This document shows, piece after piece, positions 1 through 7,915 of a stretch of 18,737 nt of DNA. A program made the translations under genes and the position numbers. Source of the stretch: SVEL01 sp045125245 (GTDB taxonomy: Bacteria; Bacillota; Clostridia; Lachnospirales; Lachnospiraceae); assembly GCA_045125245.1 (NCBI GenBank), contig JBGVNF010000065.1, forward strand, positions 1-18,737, read 5' to 3'. The notes under the pieces were generated by a model. That model made no database searches. It was not told the DNA's origin and worked only from the letters and a program-made list of their open reading frames with translations. Numbering within the stretch: the stretch's first letter is position 1; every line of letters starts with the position of its first letter.

Positions 1-71
1 CTTTTCTTACCCTCGCCGTCTTCATAGGCAGCAAGCTTTGTCATAAGCGCTACTTTTTCCTGATTTATCAT
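1..71 (-). CDS. Hypothetical protein, N-terminal fragment
   Basis: Only the first 23 codons are inside the window; the gene continues past the left edge. The peptide starts MINQEKVALMTKLAAYEDG and has no signal peptide or membrane segment in the visible part. The start is supported by an AGGAG ribosome binding site at 78-82, six bases before the ATG at 71, and a candidate promoter lies further upstream. I have a vague recollection of similar N-termini in uncharacterised Lachnospiraceae proteins, but I cannot name a family and assign no function. It lies beyond the terminator of the glucanase gene, so it is probably a separate transcription unit. Confidence 0.6.
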   Translation of the reverse strand, partial: MINQEKVALMTKLAAYEDGEGKK

Positions 72-124
72 ATCATTCTCCTAATAAAAGCAATTTTATA
101 TATTATTATCGCTATTCTAGTTAT

Positions 125-152
125 ATTATCATATTAGCTGGGTAAATTGCAA
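125..152 (-). promoter_or_regulatory. Candidate sigma-A promoter for the left-edge gene
   Basis: On the minus strand TTGCAA (147-152) and GATAAT (125-130) are separated by 16 bases. This is a reasonable -35/-10 pair about 55 bases before the start codon of the left-edge gene. The region is very AT-rich, so chance matches are likely. The rest of 72-221 shows nothing else I can support. Confidence 0.4.
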
Positions 153-221
153 CTGTAATTTACTTCCTTATGCTAATTGGCTACTTTCACTTGTTTCAGT
201 TAACTTCCACGTTATTCTTAT

Positions 222-266
222 ATACAAAGATACCATAGCTACTTAGATTTATTAAGTAACTATGGC
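222..266 (-). terminator. Intrinsic terminator after the secreted GH16 gene
   Basis: Arms at 233-245 and 253-265 form a 13-bp stem (one G-U pair in the minus-strand RNA) around a 7-base loop, starting 35 bases after the glucanase stop codon. On the minus strand it is followed by a short U-rich stretch (UAUCUUUGU), weaker than a classic U-tract. The long stem and its position support a role in ending the glucanase transcript. Confidence 0.7.
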
Positions 267-299
267 ATCCTCACACCTTTTATTAATTTTGTTTTTAAA

Positions 300-2228
300 T
301 TATTCTACAATTGTAATTGATACATCATCCAAATATAACTTACAATCTTTGTCTACCATTCCAAGGAAATACTTTAATGTTAATTCCTCTTCAGTTTTTG
401 CTACAAATTCGTATGAATATTTCTTCCAATCCTTTCCGGCAACAAATTCCGAATACAATGACTTGGCATATAAATTATCTTCTACTACAACTGCAAATTT
501 TTGATTGTTTTCAGAAGACTTCGCCATAAATTCAATTTTATATGTCTTACCTTCTGTTAAATATATTCCACTCTGTATCCACATTCTATCCCAAGGATTA
601 TCTTTATGTTTTGTATATATCTTTCCATATACATTACCATTTTTTTCCTCTAAGGCATAATATGTTCCAAATACGTTCCATACGCTTAAGCCCTGACTAA
701 AGTCACCATTTTCTATAGCCTGCTTAATTGCTGGTTTAGCCTGATTTGAACTCTCTACTTTTTCACTTTCTACGTATGTATTAACAACCTCTACCTTAAC
801 ATTTCCGATAGAAACATCTCCTGCAAGCTTTCCAATGTTAAATTCTAAAGTTGCATTCATATCTGTATCATATTCCATTAAAAATGAAAATTCAAAATTC
901 TGCACATCCTTTGTCAAATTAGCTGTGTAAGAATCATTGTAATTCTGCACTCCATAAGGCTTTACTTTAATTGTTCTTGCCCCATCATCACATTTCGCGT
1001 CAAAAGATACCTTGTATACAAATCCTTTAGCTAGCGGAACTGTTTGCTTAAGCTGTAATGAGTATGTCTGTGTTCCTGGATCAATAATGTCATACTTAAC
1101 AAATGTGTCGTTACCTATTTTTTCTTTTGTTATATTTGCACTAGCTGGCATATACTTATTATATAATGCATACCAAGTAGGCAATGATAAATCAACCTCG
1201 TCTTTATGTTTTAATACTGTATTAATATTATCAAAATCAATATCCGCAAGCAAATTTCCATCTTTATATATTGGTGTATTTGCCATAGCATTCTCATCTC
1301 TTGTACCTTCTGGCATATATATGTTTTCTGAAGAATATCCATCTTTACTGTGATATACTCTTACATAGTCAACTTCCATAGTACCTGGCACTTCACTGTC
1401 ACTTGGAACTCTCTGGCTATCATAAGTTCCTCCTACTGCCATATTCAAAATAAGATAAAACTCTTTATTAAATGGTGCTGGATATTCTGCAACAACTCCG
1501 TCGTCCATGGTATACCAGTTGCTTGTTCTATAATACTCAATACCATCTACATACCATATTATTGTATTTTCTTTCCATTCAACTGCATATACATGATAAT
1601 CTGTTATGTCTGTTGTAGAATCGAAAACATATGATCCGCCAATACTTCTGTTAAATGGTCTTTTCTCTCCAAAATGGATAGTTCCATTAATTTCATTGAG
1701 AACTCTGCCTCTAGCTTCCATAATATCTATTTCGCCAGACAATGGCCAACTACCATATTCACTGTCTACTGGCATCATCCAAAATGCTGGCCAAAGACCT
1801 GTTCCTGCAGGGAGCTTAATTTTCGCCTCAATTTTTCCATACTTTGTAGCAAAAAGAGTCTGTCCACTATCTGTAACAGTTCTAATTCTACTTGATGTAT
1901 ACTCAAAACCATTCTTATTTTCTTTTTTTGCTGTAATTTTAAGAGTGCCATCACTCACAGTAACATTTTCTTTTGTATAATACTGTTTTTCGTAATTACC
2001 CCATCCGTTATAACCATTTCCAATCTGATAACTCCACTTAGTTGTATCCAATTGGTTGCCATTAAATTCATCACTCCACACAAGATCCCAATCATTTTCC
2101 CCCAAATAAACGGTACTATTTTCTACTTCTTCTTTCACATTAAGCTCTGCTGCCATTCCACTATATGGCACCATCAGACTTACTCCCACTGCAATAGCTA
2201 CTAACTTTGAAAAAAAGTTCTTTCTCAT
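300..2228 (-). CDS. Secreted GH16 endo-beta-glucanase with two CBM4/9-like domains
   Basis: A 642-residue secreted beta-glucan hydrolase. The N-terminus has a signal peptide with a likely cut near residue 27 (after GMA). The GH16 domain spans about residues 43-295 and carries the catalytic motif GEIDIMEARG, in which E166, D168 and E171 form the ExDxxE site of the beta-bulge subgroup (nucleophile, assisting acid, acid/base). That subgroup contains laminarinases and other beta-1,3-glucanases, whereas lichenases usually have ExDxE. Two beta-rich carbohydrate-binding-like domains follow, at about 324-482 and 505-642; the second opens with the typical CBM4/9 pattern NGDFSQGLSVW. The ATG at 2228 is six bases behind AGGAGGT. 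The gene lies alone behind a c-di-GMP riboswitch, so its expression is separable from that of the biosynthetic operon. The likely role is trimming or releasing the exopolysaccharide made by the neighbouring synthases; dietary or plant beta-glucan is an alternative substrate. Exact linkage specificity cannot be read from the sequence. Confidence 0.92.
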   Translation of the reverse strand: MRKNFFSKLVAIAVGVSLMVPYSGMAAELNVKEEVENSTVYLGENDWDLVWSDEFNGNQLDTTKWSYQIGNGYNGWGNYEKQYYTKENVTVSDGTLKITAKKENKNGFEYTSSRIRTVTDSGQTLFATKYGKIEAKIKLPAGTGLWPAFWMMPVDSEYGSWPLSGEIDIMEARGRVLNEINGTIHFGEKRPFNRSIGGSYVFDSTTDITDYHVYAVEWKENTIIWYVDGIEYYRTSNWYTMDDGVVAEYPAPFNKEFYLILNMAVGGTYDSQRVPSDSEVPGTMEVDYVRVYHSKDGYSSENIYMPEGTRDENAMANTPIYKDGNLLADIDFDNINTVLKHKDEVDLSLPTWYALYNKYMPASANITKEKIGNDTFVKYDIIDPGTQTYSLQLKQTVPLAKGFVYKVSFDAKCDDGARTIKVKPYGVQNYNDSYTANLTKDVQNFEFSFLMEYDTDMNATLEFNIGKLAGDVSIGNVKVEVVNTYVESEKVESSNQAKPAIKQAIENGDFSQGLSVWNVFGTYYALEEKNGNVYGKIYTKHKDNPWDRMWIQSGIYLTEGKTYKIEFMAKSSENNQKFAVVVEDNLYAKSLYSEFVAGKDWKKYSYEFVAKTEEELTLKYFLGMVDKDCKLYLDDVSITIVE

Positions 2229-2362
2229 CTTTAGACCTCCTCTGATGTAAACATCCGAAGTCAGCAGTATCTAGACTATATTTATTCTTTTGAGATTCTA
2301 GAATTATTTTTAAGAAATAATATTTGCCGTGCAGAAGTTTCCGGAATGCTTCTTAAAACGAC

Positions 2363-2389
2363 AAAAAACCCTGAATATACATCCAGGGT
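2363..2389 (-). terminator. Riboswitch expression-platform terminator
   Basis: In the minus-strand RNA, ACCCUG pairs perfectly with CAGGGU (stem extendable by weaker pairs) and is followed immediately by UUUUUU (2363-2368). It lies about 15 bases after the riboswitch aptamer and 135 bases before the glucanase start codon. That makes it an attenuator inside the leader, not the end of a gene. The 5' arm is also complementary to a segment of the aptamer (2453-2458), which suggests mutually exclusive folds. Confidence 0.82.
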
Positions 2390-2403
2390 CCAAAATCAAG
2401 ATA

Positions 2404-2500
2404 CTAATTACTTTCGGTAACCGGCTATCATCGTTTTATCAAAAAAACCTAAGACCCTTGGTTTTGCGTCCCTATCTTTCAACAGGTTTGCCTTTGTCTA
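2404..2500 (-). promoter_or_regulatory. Cyclic di-GMP-I (GEMM-I) riboswitch aptamer
   Basis: The minus-strand RNA has the GEMM-I landmarks in order: GGCAAACC, a hairpin closed by a GAAA tetraloop (CCUGUU-GAAA-GAUAGG), the invariant GGGACGCAAA, the tetraloop-receptor-like GGGUCUUAGG paired towards GAUGAUAGCC, and the closing GGUUACCG. This family binds cyclic di-GMP. A promoter sits just upstream, and an intrinsic terminator just downstream precedes the secreted GH16 gene, so control is most likely by transcription attenuation. Most characterised type I c-di-GMP riboswitches in C. difficile are OFF switches, and the antiterminator pairing seen here predicts the same. The remaining leader (2229-2362) holds AT-rich sequence and the glucanase ribosome binding site; I see no further structured element in it. 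Confidence 0.93.
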
Positions 2501-2524
2501 TTAATTACTTTTTATTATGTCTTG

Positions 2525-2553
2525 ATTATACTTTATATATTTTACTTTGTCTA
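2525..2553 (-). promoter_or_regulatory. Sigma-A promoter of the riboswitch-glucanase unit
   Basis: On the minus strand TAGACA (2548-2553; five of six consensus bases) is separated by exactly 17 bases from a perfect TATAAT (2525-2530). The predicted transcript would begin near 2517-2519, just before the riboswitch aptamer. The secreted glucanase therefore has its own promoter, independent of the upstream operon. Confidence 0.78.
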
Positions 2554-2565
2554 ATGCTTTATGTG

Positions 2566-2587
2566 AAAATAGGACTAATTTCCTATT
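2566..2587 (-). terminator. Weak hairpin ending the biosynthetic operon
   Basis: The minus-strand RNA has a 7-bp stem (AAUAGGA with UCCUAUU, loop of six bases) followed by only a few U residues, about 24 bases past the stop codon of the lipoprotein GH16 gene. It could end or partly end the long operon before the next promoter. The stem is AU-rich and the U-tract is short, so read-through into the riboswitch unit is possible. Confidence 0.4.
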
Positions 2588-2610
2588 ACCAGTTGGCATT
2601 TTGATACTTT

Positions 2611-4146
2611 TTAATTTATGATTTTAATTGACACGTTACCAATGTATAAATCAGGTTCTTCAGCACCAAGATTTATCTCTATAAACCCATTCATGTCCGT
2701 GTCTTCTTTAATTGTAAATGAGTATCTATATCTTCTCATTTCGTCATCCACAACAATTTTTAGTCTATCACAAAAAGCAAGAACTTCATCCCCTTTATGT
2801 CCCATAGGCTGTAATGAAATAGCTCTTTTACTTTTCGCCTTAGCATCAAATTCTATCGCGTACGTATATCCTTTAACTAATGGTAGCATATGGAGCAATT
2901 GTATTGAATACCGCTTATCTGCAGCCTTGATAACATCACAATAGAAAAACTTATTGCCTTCCAAATCTGTTATTTTACCTTTTGCATTACCTCTAAAAAG
3001 CGCCTTTGAAACAAAATACCATTTACCAGATTCGTAATTTATTTCTTCAGTATAAGGATTAGTATTGATGGTCTCAAATATTTTATCCACCACGAAATCT
3101 TCAACATTCTTGATTTCTTCATAGTTCTTCAGGTCTTTTTCTGAATTCTTCTTTTCTTCACTAAATTCAGGATATCCTGTTTCACTTTCATATACTCTTA
3201 CATAATCTACATACATTTTTTCTGATACCATATCTTCTTCTGGCATCACGCCTTCATCATAGGTACCACCTACTGCCAAATTTAAAAGTAAATAAAATGA
3301 CTGATCAAATGGTGCCGGATAATCTAATACTTCTTCATTTTTGTCAACCGTATACCAGTTTGATGATGTACCATATACTTCACCATCTATTAACCACTTT
3401 ATCTCGTCAGGTGTCCATTCTACTGCATATACATGAAAATCCTTAATAGTATCTTTTTTCAACGTATACTTAGTTCCACTTTGCTTGTTATTCGGCAACG
3501 CTTCACCATAATGTATAGTTCCATTTATCTCATTATCAATTCGTCCTCTTGCCTCAACTATATCAATTTCTCCTGAAAGTGGCCATTGACCATACTTATT
3601 TTCTACAGGCATCATCCAAAAAGCTGGCCACATGCCTGCCATAGCAGGCATAGATATCCTCGCTTCTATTTTCCCATATTTTGTACTAAACAGTACTTCC
3701 CCATCCTCTGTCACTGTACGAATTCTTCCTGATGTATACTGACAGCCATCCACATCCTCTCGCTTAGCTTCAATAACAAGCTTCCCATCAGTAACATATA
3801 CATTTTCTTTCTGATAGTATTGTGCTTCATAATTTCCCCAACCATTATATGCATTTCCTAATTCATAGGACCATTTATTTAAATCAAGCCCTTCCCCATT
3901 AAATTCGTCACTCCACACTAACTTCCACTGGTAGCTTTCGTCTGTTTCTGTTTCTGTTTTTTCCTCATCAAGCTTATCCTTCATACCAGACTGACTATTT
4001 GTATCACTTTCCTCCTCTGGCAGATGCATCTTAGTCGTTTCTTTATTAATTTTTTCCTGATTTCCATCAGCCTTGCACCCACCAACTATAATAACTAACA
4101 CACAATAAGTAATTACAGCGGATAATTTAAATAACTTTCTATGCAT
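2611..4146 (-). CDS. Membrane-anchored GH16 beta-glucanase lipoprotein
   Basis: A glucanase of about 511 residues anchored on the outer face of the membrane. The N-terminus is a lipoprotein signal with lipobox VGGC (Cys24 from the chosen start), followed by an acidic, low-complexity linker (about 30-70). The GH16 domain covers about residues 71-320 with the site GEIDIVEARG (ExDxxE, beta-bulge type). One CBM4/9-like domain occupies the last 150 residues or so and resembles the first binding domain of the downstream secreted glucanase, as does the catalytic domain; the two genes are paralogues. Start choice: ATG at 4146 lies one base after the stop of the upstream gene, with a weak GAAAGTG ribosome binding site. 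An in-frame ATG at 4161 would add five residues and overlap the previous gene by 14 bases. Coupled translation is likely either way. As the last gene of the synthase operon, it probably edits or clears polymer at the cell surface. Confidence 0.9.
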   Translation of the reverse strand: MHRKLFKLSAVITYCVLVIIVGGCKADGNQEKINKETTKMHLPEEESDTNSQSGMKDKLDEEKTETETDESYQWKLVWSDEFNGEGLDLNKWSYELGNAYNGWGNYEAQYYQKENVYVTDGKLVIEAKREDVDGCQYTSGRIRTVTEDGEVLFSTKYGKIEARISMPAMAGMWPAFWMMPVENKYGQWPLSGEIDIVEARGRIDNEINGTIHYGEALPNNKQSGTKYTLKKDTIKDFHVYAVEWTPDEIKWLIDGEVYGTSSNWYTVDKNEEVLDYPAPFDQSFYLLLNLAVGGTYDEGVMPEEDMVSEKMYVDYVRVYESETGYPEFSEEKKNSEKDLKNYEEIKNVEDFVVDKIFETINTNPYTEEINYESGKWYFVSKALFRGNAKGKITDLEGNKFFYCDVIKAADKRYSIQLLHMLPLVKGYTYAIEFDAKAKSKRAISLQPMGHKGDEVLAFCDRLKIVVDDEMRRYRYSFTIKEDTDMNGFIEINLGAEEPDLYIGNVSIKIIN

Positions 4147-4147
4147 A

Positions 4148-5365
4148 TTATTCACTTTCATTCATACTAAAATTAAACATACTATTTTTCAAACTATCAG
4201 GATATAACGATACTACTATATAATCATATTTATTTATATCTACATAATCTTCCAAATCATTATTTAATTTTAATGACCATATCAAATCAGTTTCACTGAA
4301 AAGCTGAGCTGCAAAGGCTGCAAATGGTGATGTACATGAATCTCTCAAAAACAACACCTTTGGTGCATCTACATTTTTCTTATTATCAATGAAATCATAG
4401 TTTGCAATACCATTCATATACGACGCATACTTATCTTGCGTATATATATTGTCATTTACAATATTATATGTTGAAACCAAAGTATCTTCAAATCGACCAT
4501 GAAGAACACTTTCTGCGCCCATCATACTCCATGTATACATAAAATCAGTCTCGTACTTTGGATACATAAGTGTAAAATCATCCAAGCCTCCTGCATATAC
4601 AATACCAGTTCCTCTACCATGAGAACCAAGATTTGAATCTTTATACTCTAGTACATTGTAATTATCAATATTTGTATACAATTTTTCTGGATCCAAGTCT
4701 TCTCCATACCATTCATTCATTTTTTTTGTAAACTCCACAAAACATTCGAACACTGCCGGAGTAGTCCAATGGTGGTCTGTTATATAGAATGAATCGCTAT
4801 AAGATAGATGAGACTTTTTAAGAGTATCTCTAAAGTCAATTATTTTTACGCCTTTTTCCTCAAGTCTTCGTAAGTATTCGTCTGCAACCCAGTTCTTGTC
4901 ACAATATGGCATTCCTGTTTCATAGGATACCAATGTCTCTGAATCCTTTACTGGTGGCATAACAACTATCAACTCTGTACCGTTAGCAGCAACCTTTTCC
5001 TTAAGTTCAAGCACTACGTTTACTATATTGGATATATCGTTATTTTGATCATTCCAAAAATCAGAATAATGTATGTACCCTTTATCATCCTTAATGTGTG
5101 CAAATCCTGACACTTCCTTTTTATCAAGAATAAGGTGCCATAATCCATACGCTTCAATAAACGTGTATTTTTGATATATGTTATCATCTATAATTGTTTC
5201 TGCTTCATCAACAGCTGATTGTAGCTGTGAAATATCTTTCACACTAGACAAATCTATATTTTTGAGCTTTGGCCATGTATGTCTAAAATTAAGACCTGCA
5301 AAAACAAACAGCATAATAATAAATATAAAACTTGTAATATTTTTCTTAATAATATGTTTTTTCAT
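4148..5365 (-). CDS. AlgX/DHHW-family SGNH-like protein, module A
   Basis: A 405-residue, membrane-tethered extracytoplasmic protein with one N-terminal hydrophobic segment (about 10-26) and the rest outside. Diagnostic motifs are TDHHW (about 196-200) and RDSCTSP (Ser near 343), the Asp-His and Ser elements of the SGNH-like fold used by AlgX/AlgJ-type proteins that place acetyl groups on exopolysaccharides. It follows an AlgI-type MBOAT gene by 22 bases, the usual pairing for O-acetylation. I chose the ATG at 5365 because GAGGT lies eight bases upstream; a TTG at 5371 would leave only two bases to that site. The paralogue in module B is clearly related but much more diverged than the two MBOAT copies are from each other, and it has Tyr where this one has Cys after the catalytic Ser. 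Acetyl is assumed as the acyl group from the family. Confidence 0.85.
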   Translation of the reverse strand: MKKHIIKKNITSFIFIIMLFVFAGLNFRHTWPKLKNIDLSSVKDISQLQSAVDEAETIIDDNIYQKYTFIEAYGLWHLILDKKEVSGFAHIKDDKGYIHYSDFWNDQNNDISNIVNVVLELKEKVAANGTELIVVMPPVKDSETLVSYETGMPYCDKNWVADEYLRRLEEKGVKIIDFRDTLKKSHLSYSDSFYITDHHWTTPAVFECFVEFTKKMNEWYGEDLDPEKLYTNIDNYNVLEYKDSNLGSHGRGTGIVYAGGLDDFTLMYPKYETDFMYTWSMMGAESVLHGRFEDTLVSTYNIVNDNIYTQDKYASYMNGIANYDFIDNKKNVDAPKVLFLRDSCTSPFAAFAAQLFSETDLIWSLKLNNDLEDYVDINKYDYIVVSLYPDSLKNSMFNFSMNESE

Positions 5366-5387
5366 AATCAATTACCTCATATAATTC

Positions 5388-6815
5388 CTAGAAATTAAAG
5401 TAAATGAACGGATTATAACTACCTGCCACCAAATAGGTCATAGAAATTAAGAATAATCCTATAATAACTATTGGATAAAGAAGTGTAATAATATTGCCTA
5501 TAACAGGCATTTTTCTTTCCACATTCATTTTATTAATACGTTTCGCTATAGGCGTTGCAAATATGATACCTGCAATAAAGAATACTCCGTACTCTTTTAA
5601 ATACATTAATAATGTATCGCTTGCAAATCCATTGGAATTTATTCCAAACATATTTTTAAGATATAAAAAGGCCTTCGACAAGTTTTCTGCTCTAAATAAA
5701 ACCCAACCTAATATTACCGCAAACATTGTATATATATGTTTTATGCTATTTGGCACCTTTGATTTTTCAAAATTGAATAATCTTTCTCCTAAAATAAAGA
5801 TAAAATTACACAAGCCCCATACAATAAATGTCCACTCTGCACCATGCCAAACACCGGTAAGTAACCATACGATAAATGTATTTCTTACCATTTTATCCTG
5901 ATTTTCTACTCTAGAGCCACCTAATGGAAAATATACATATTCCTTGAAGAAAGTAGATAAGGAAATATGCCATCTTCTCCAGAATTCACCAATCGACTTA
6001 GAAATATAAGGATAATTAAAGTTTTCCTCTAATCTAAATCCAAACATTCCTGCTAAACCAATCGCCATATCAGAATATGCCGAGAAGTCAAAATATATCT
6101 GCAATGTATATGCAATAGCACCGAGCCAAGCTAAGCTTACAGGAATCACCTGTGAATCTGTCAATTCAAATATCTTATCCGCTACCATCGCAAAATTATT
6201 TGAAAGTAATATTTTCTTAGAAAATCCTACTAAAAATCTACAGCATCCAATTGAAAACTTATCAAAATTCGATTTTCTGTTTTTAATCTGCTCAGCTATG
6301 GAATTATATCTAACAATTGGTCCAGCAATTAACTGTGGAAAGAACGCTATATATAAACCTACATATATAGGATTCTTTTCCACCTTTGCGTCATCTCTAT
6401 ATACATCCACAACGTATGATATTGCTTGAAATGTATAGAATGAAATACCTAATGGTAATATTACTTTTCCAACTGAGAAATTGGTATTAAATAAAGCATT
6501 AATATTTGTAACAGCAAACATTAAATATTTAAAAATAAACAATACCGTCAAATTGTATACCACTGCTAAGAAAACAACGAATTTGCTCTTTCTCTTATTA
6601 TCTCTAAACTTATCTACCAAATAGCCAAAAATTGTGTTAACAACTATAGATATACACATAAGGCCCGCAAATTTAACTTCGCCCCATGCGTAAAAAATCA
6701 AACTTGCTATCAATAATAATATGTTTTGTAATGTTCTAGAAAAGGCAAACGCATAATACATTATCAAAACTATTGGCAAAAAATACAATACAAAAACCAC
6801 ACTTGAAAATAACAT
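5388..6815 (-). CDS. MBOAT O-acyltransferase (AlgI type), module A
   Basis: A 475-residue polytopic membrane protein that is expected to pass acyl (usually acetyl) groups across the membrane for polysaccharide O-acylation. Family landmarks are FWRRWHISLSTFFKEY (His283) and LTGVWHGAEWTF (His324, the conserved MBOAT catalytic His), with FYAWGE near residue 41 and LPLGISFYTFQ near 120. The C-terminus ends GSYNPFIYFNF, identical to the module B copy. Length is normal for AlgI/DltB-like members. The start codon overlaps the stop of the preceding gene by one base (TAATG), with AGAGGAAC upstream, so translation is coupled to the BcsB-position gene. DltB is an alternative for the family at large, but there are no dlt genes here and a DHHW partner follows, which favours exopolysaccharide acetylation. 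Confidence 0.93.
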   Translation of the reverse strand: MLFSSVVFVLYFLPIVLIMYYAFAFSRTLQNILLLIASLIFYAWGEVKFAGLMCISIVVNTIFGYLVDKFRDNKRKSKFVVFLAVVYNLTVLFIFKYLMFAVTNINALFNTNFSVGKVILPLGISFYTFQAISYVVDVYRDDAKVEKNPIYVGLYIAFFPQLIAGPIVRYNSIAEQIKNRKSNFDKFSIGCCRFLVGFSKKILLSNNFAMVADKIFELTDSQVIPVSLAWLGAIAYTLQIYFDFSAYSDMAIGLAGMFGFRLEENFNYPYISKSIGEFWRRWHISLSTFFKEYVYFPLGGSRVENQDKMVRNTFIVWLLTGVWHGAEWTFIVWGLCNFIFILGERLFNFEKSKVPNSIKHIYTMFAVILGWVLFRAENLSKAFLYLKNMFGINSNGFASDTLLMYLKEYGVFFIAGIIFATPIAKRINKMNVERKMPVIGNIITLLYPIVIIGLFLISMTYLVAGSYNPFIYFNF

Positions 6816-7915
6816 TATTTACGTTCCTCTCTTTTCTTATCAATTTTGTACTTTACATAAAATACTATGTAACTTAGAAATACAACAGAAATACCTACTA
6901 TAAGTACATTTCTAATATTTTTTATACTCTCTTTTGTAACATTTTTGAATGGATATGTAACTTCATCTAAATCCTCTGGACCATTAAATACAAATTTGTC
7001 GCTTCCATCTCTCCAGGATGTAGCTAAGCTTATTTTTTTTGTAATAACGGTTCCATTGTCATCTACTGCCCTGATTGTGATATCCTTAGGCTCACATTCT
7101 GTTGTAACTGTAATCTTACCATTTTCATCTAAATTGAAGCCCTTTGTATATTCTCCCAGCACAAATTTATAATTGCTCTCTGGCTTTTTATTTATCTTTA
7201 AAAAAGATATAGATTCTCCATGCTCAGGAATCATTATAGTGTCATCACCTTCTATAAATGCTCCAAGGCTGGCTGTATACTGTTCTGTAAAATCTGACAA
7301 AATCCATGACATAGAACTAATATTTAAATCTAACACATTATTCTTCTCCAATAATAATCCTACTGACCAGCTTGTCAGCTTATCCATATTCATATCATTG
7401 GTATTTACATCAGACTGAACCATCACATTAAATGGAATATACACTATTCCTGAAAATTTAGGTTCAAGCTTAACAGCTGCAAATTCAAGTTTTTTAACAT
7501 ATTTTTCATTATTAGTTTCGACAATAACAAATTCATCTTCCTTTAAGACTAATTTGTTATTATCTTTATCCACTAAAATGAAATCCATCTGCAATTCAAC
7601 ATCCGAAGTATTAACCAGTTCAATCGCTATTCCTTTATACTTCTCATCATAAGCTTTTCCATTATAATCATAAGCGCCATCAAAAATTGTTGATACAGTA
7701 ATATAATTATACAATTCTTCGGATTCCATAGTATCACAATGAACACTTATAGTACTGTCATCATTTTTCTTAACAACTGCATCTACAGTCTCTGTCCATG
7801 TATATACATCATACGGCATTTCAAGCTTTGTATCTTCAGTAGCGCTTACTACATTTACGCTTGTACCTAATACTGTCAACGCCATGGCAATTCCTAACAG
7901 TTTAGCCTTATTCAT
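6815..7915 (-). CDS. Secreted-domain, C-terminally anchored protein in BcsB position, module A
   Basis: A 366-residue protein I cannot place in a named family. It has a signal peptide (first 26 residues or so, ending VVSA), an extracytoplasmic domain of about 300 residues rich in predicted beta strands and acidic residues, one transmembrane helix at about 336-357, and a short basic cytoplasmic tail (KYKIDKKREERK). The ATG at 7915 is chosen because GGAGG lies eight bases upstream and the start overlaps the synthase stop (ATGAATAA); a further upstream ATG at 7963 has no such support. Its place directly after a BcsA-type synthase, and its topology (outside domain, single C-terminal anchor, tail inside), match BcsB, whose anchor helix is needed for BcsA activity. 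No BcsB sequence signature is visible to me, so the role as synthase partner or polymer guide is inference from position and topology. Confidence 0.75.
   Translation of the reverse strand: MNKAKLLGIAMALTVLGTSVNVVSATEDTKLEMPYDVYTWTETVDAVVKKNDDSTISVHCDTMESEELYNYITVSTIFDGAYDYNGKAYDEKYKGIAIELVNTSDVELQMDFILVDKDNNKLVLKEDEFVIVETNNEKYVKKLEFAAVKLEPKFSGIVYIPFNVMVQSDVNTNDMNMDKLTSWSVGLLLEKNNVLDLNISSMSWILSDFTEQYTASLGAFIEGDDTIMIPEHGESISFLKINKKPESNYKFVLGEYTKGFNLDENGKITVTTECEPKDITIRAVDDNGTVITKKISLATSWRDGSDKFVFNGPEDLDEVTYPFKNVTKESIKNIRNVLIVGISVVFLSYIVFYVKYKIDKKREERK

Noticed and set aside
262..1980. Several plus-strand open frames of 70-124 codons inside the secreted glucanase gene
   Set aside because: They lie antisense to a gene with clear domains, lack ribosome binding sites and have implausible compositions; they are shadows of the real frame.
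2244..2255. Small inverted repeat next to the glucanase ribosome binding site
   Set aside because: The arms are five bases with a two-base loop, too tight to form a useful hairpin, and the ribosome binding site lies outside it.
2329..2604. Plus-strand open frame of 91 codons across the glucanase leader
   Set aside because: It overlaps the promoter, riboswitch and terminator, which explain the conservation and structure of this stretch; no start signal is visible.
3943..3961. Short TTTCTG triple repeat inside the lipoprotein glucanase gene
   Set aside because: It encodes a Thr/Glu-rich part of the linker after the lipobox; three short units are ordinary for such linkers and give no evidence of phase variation.
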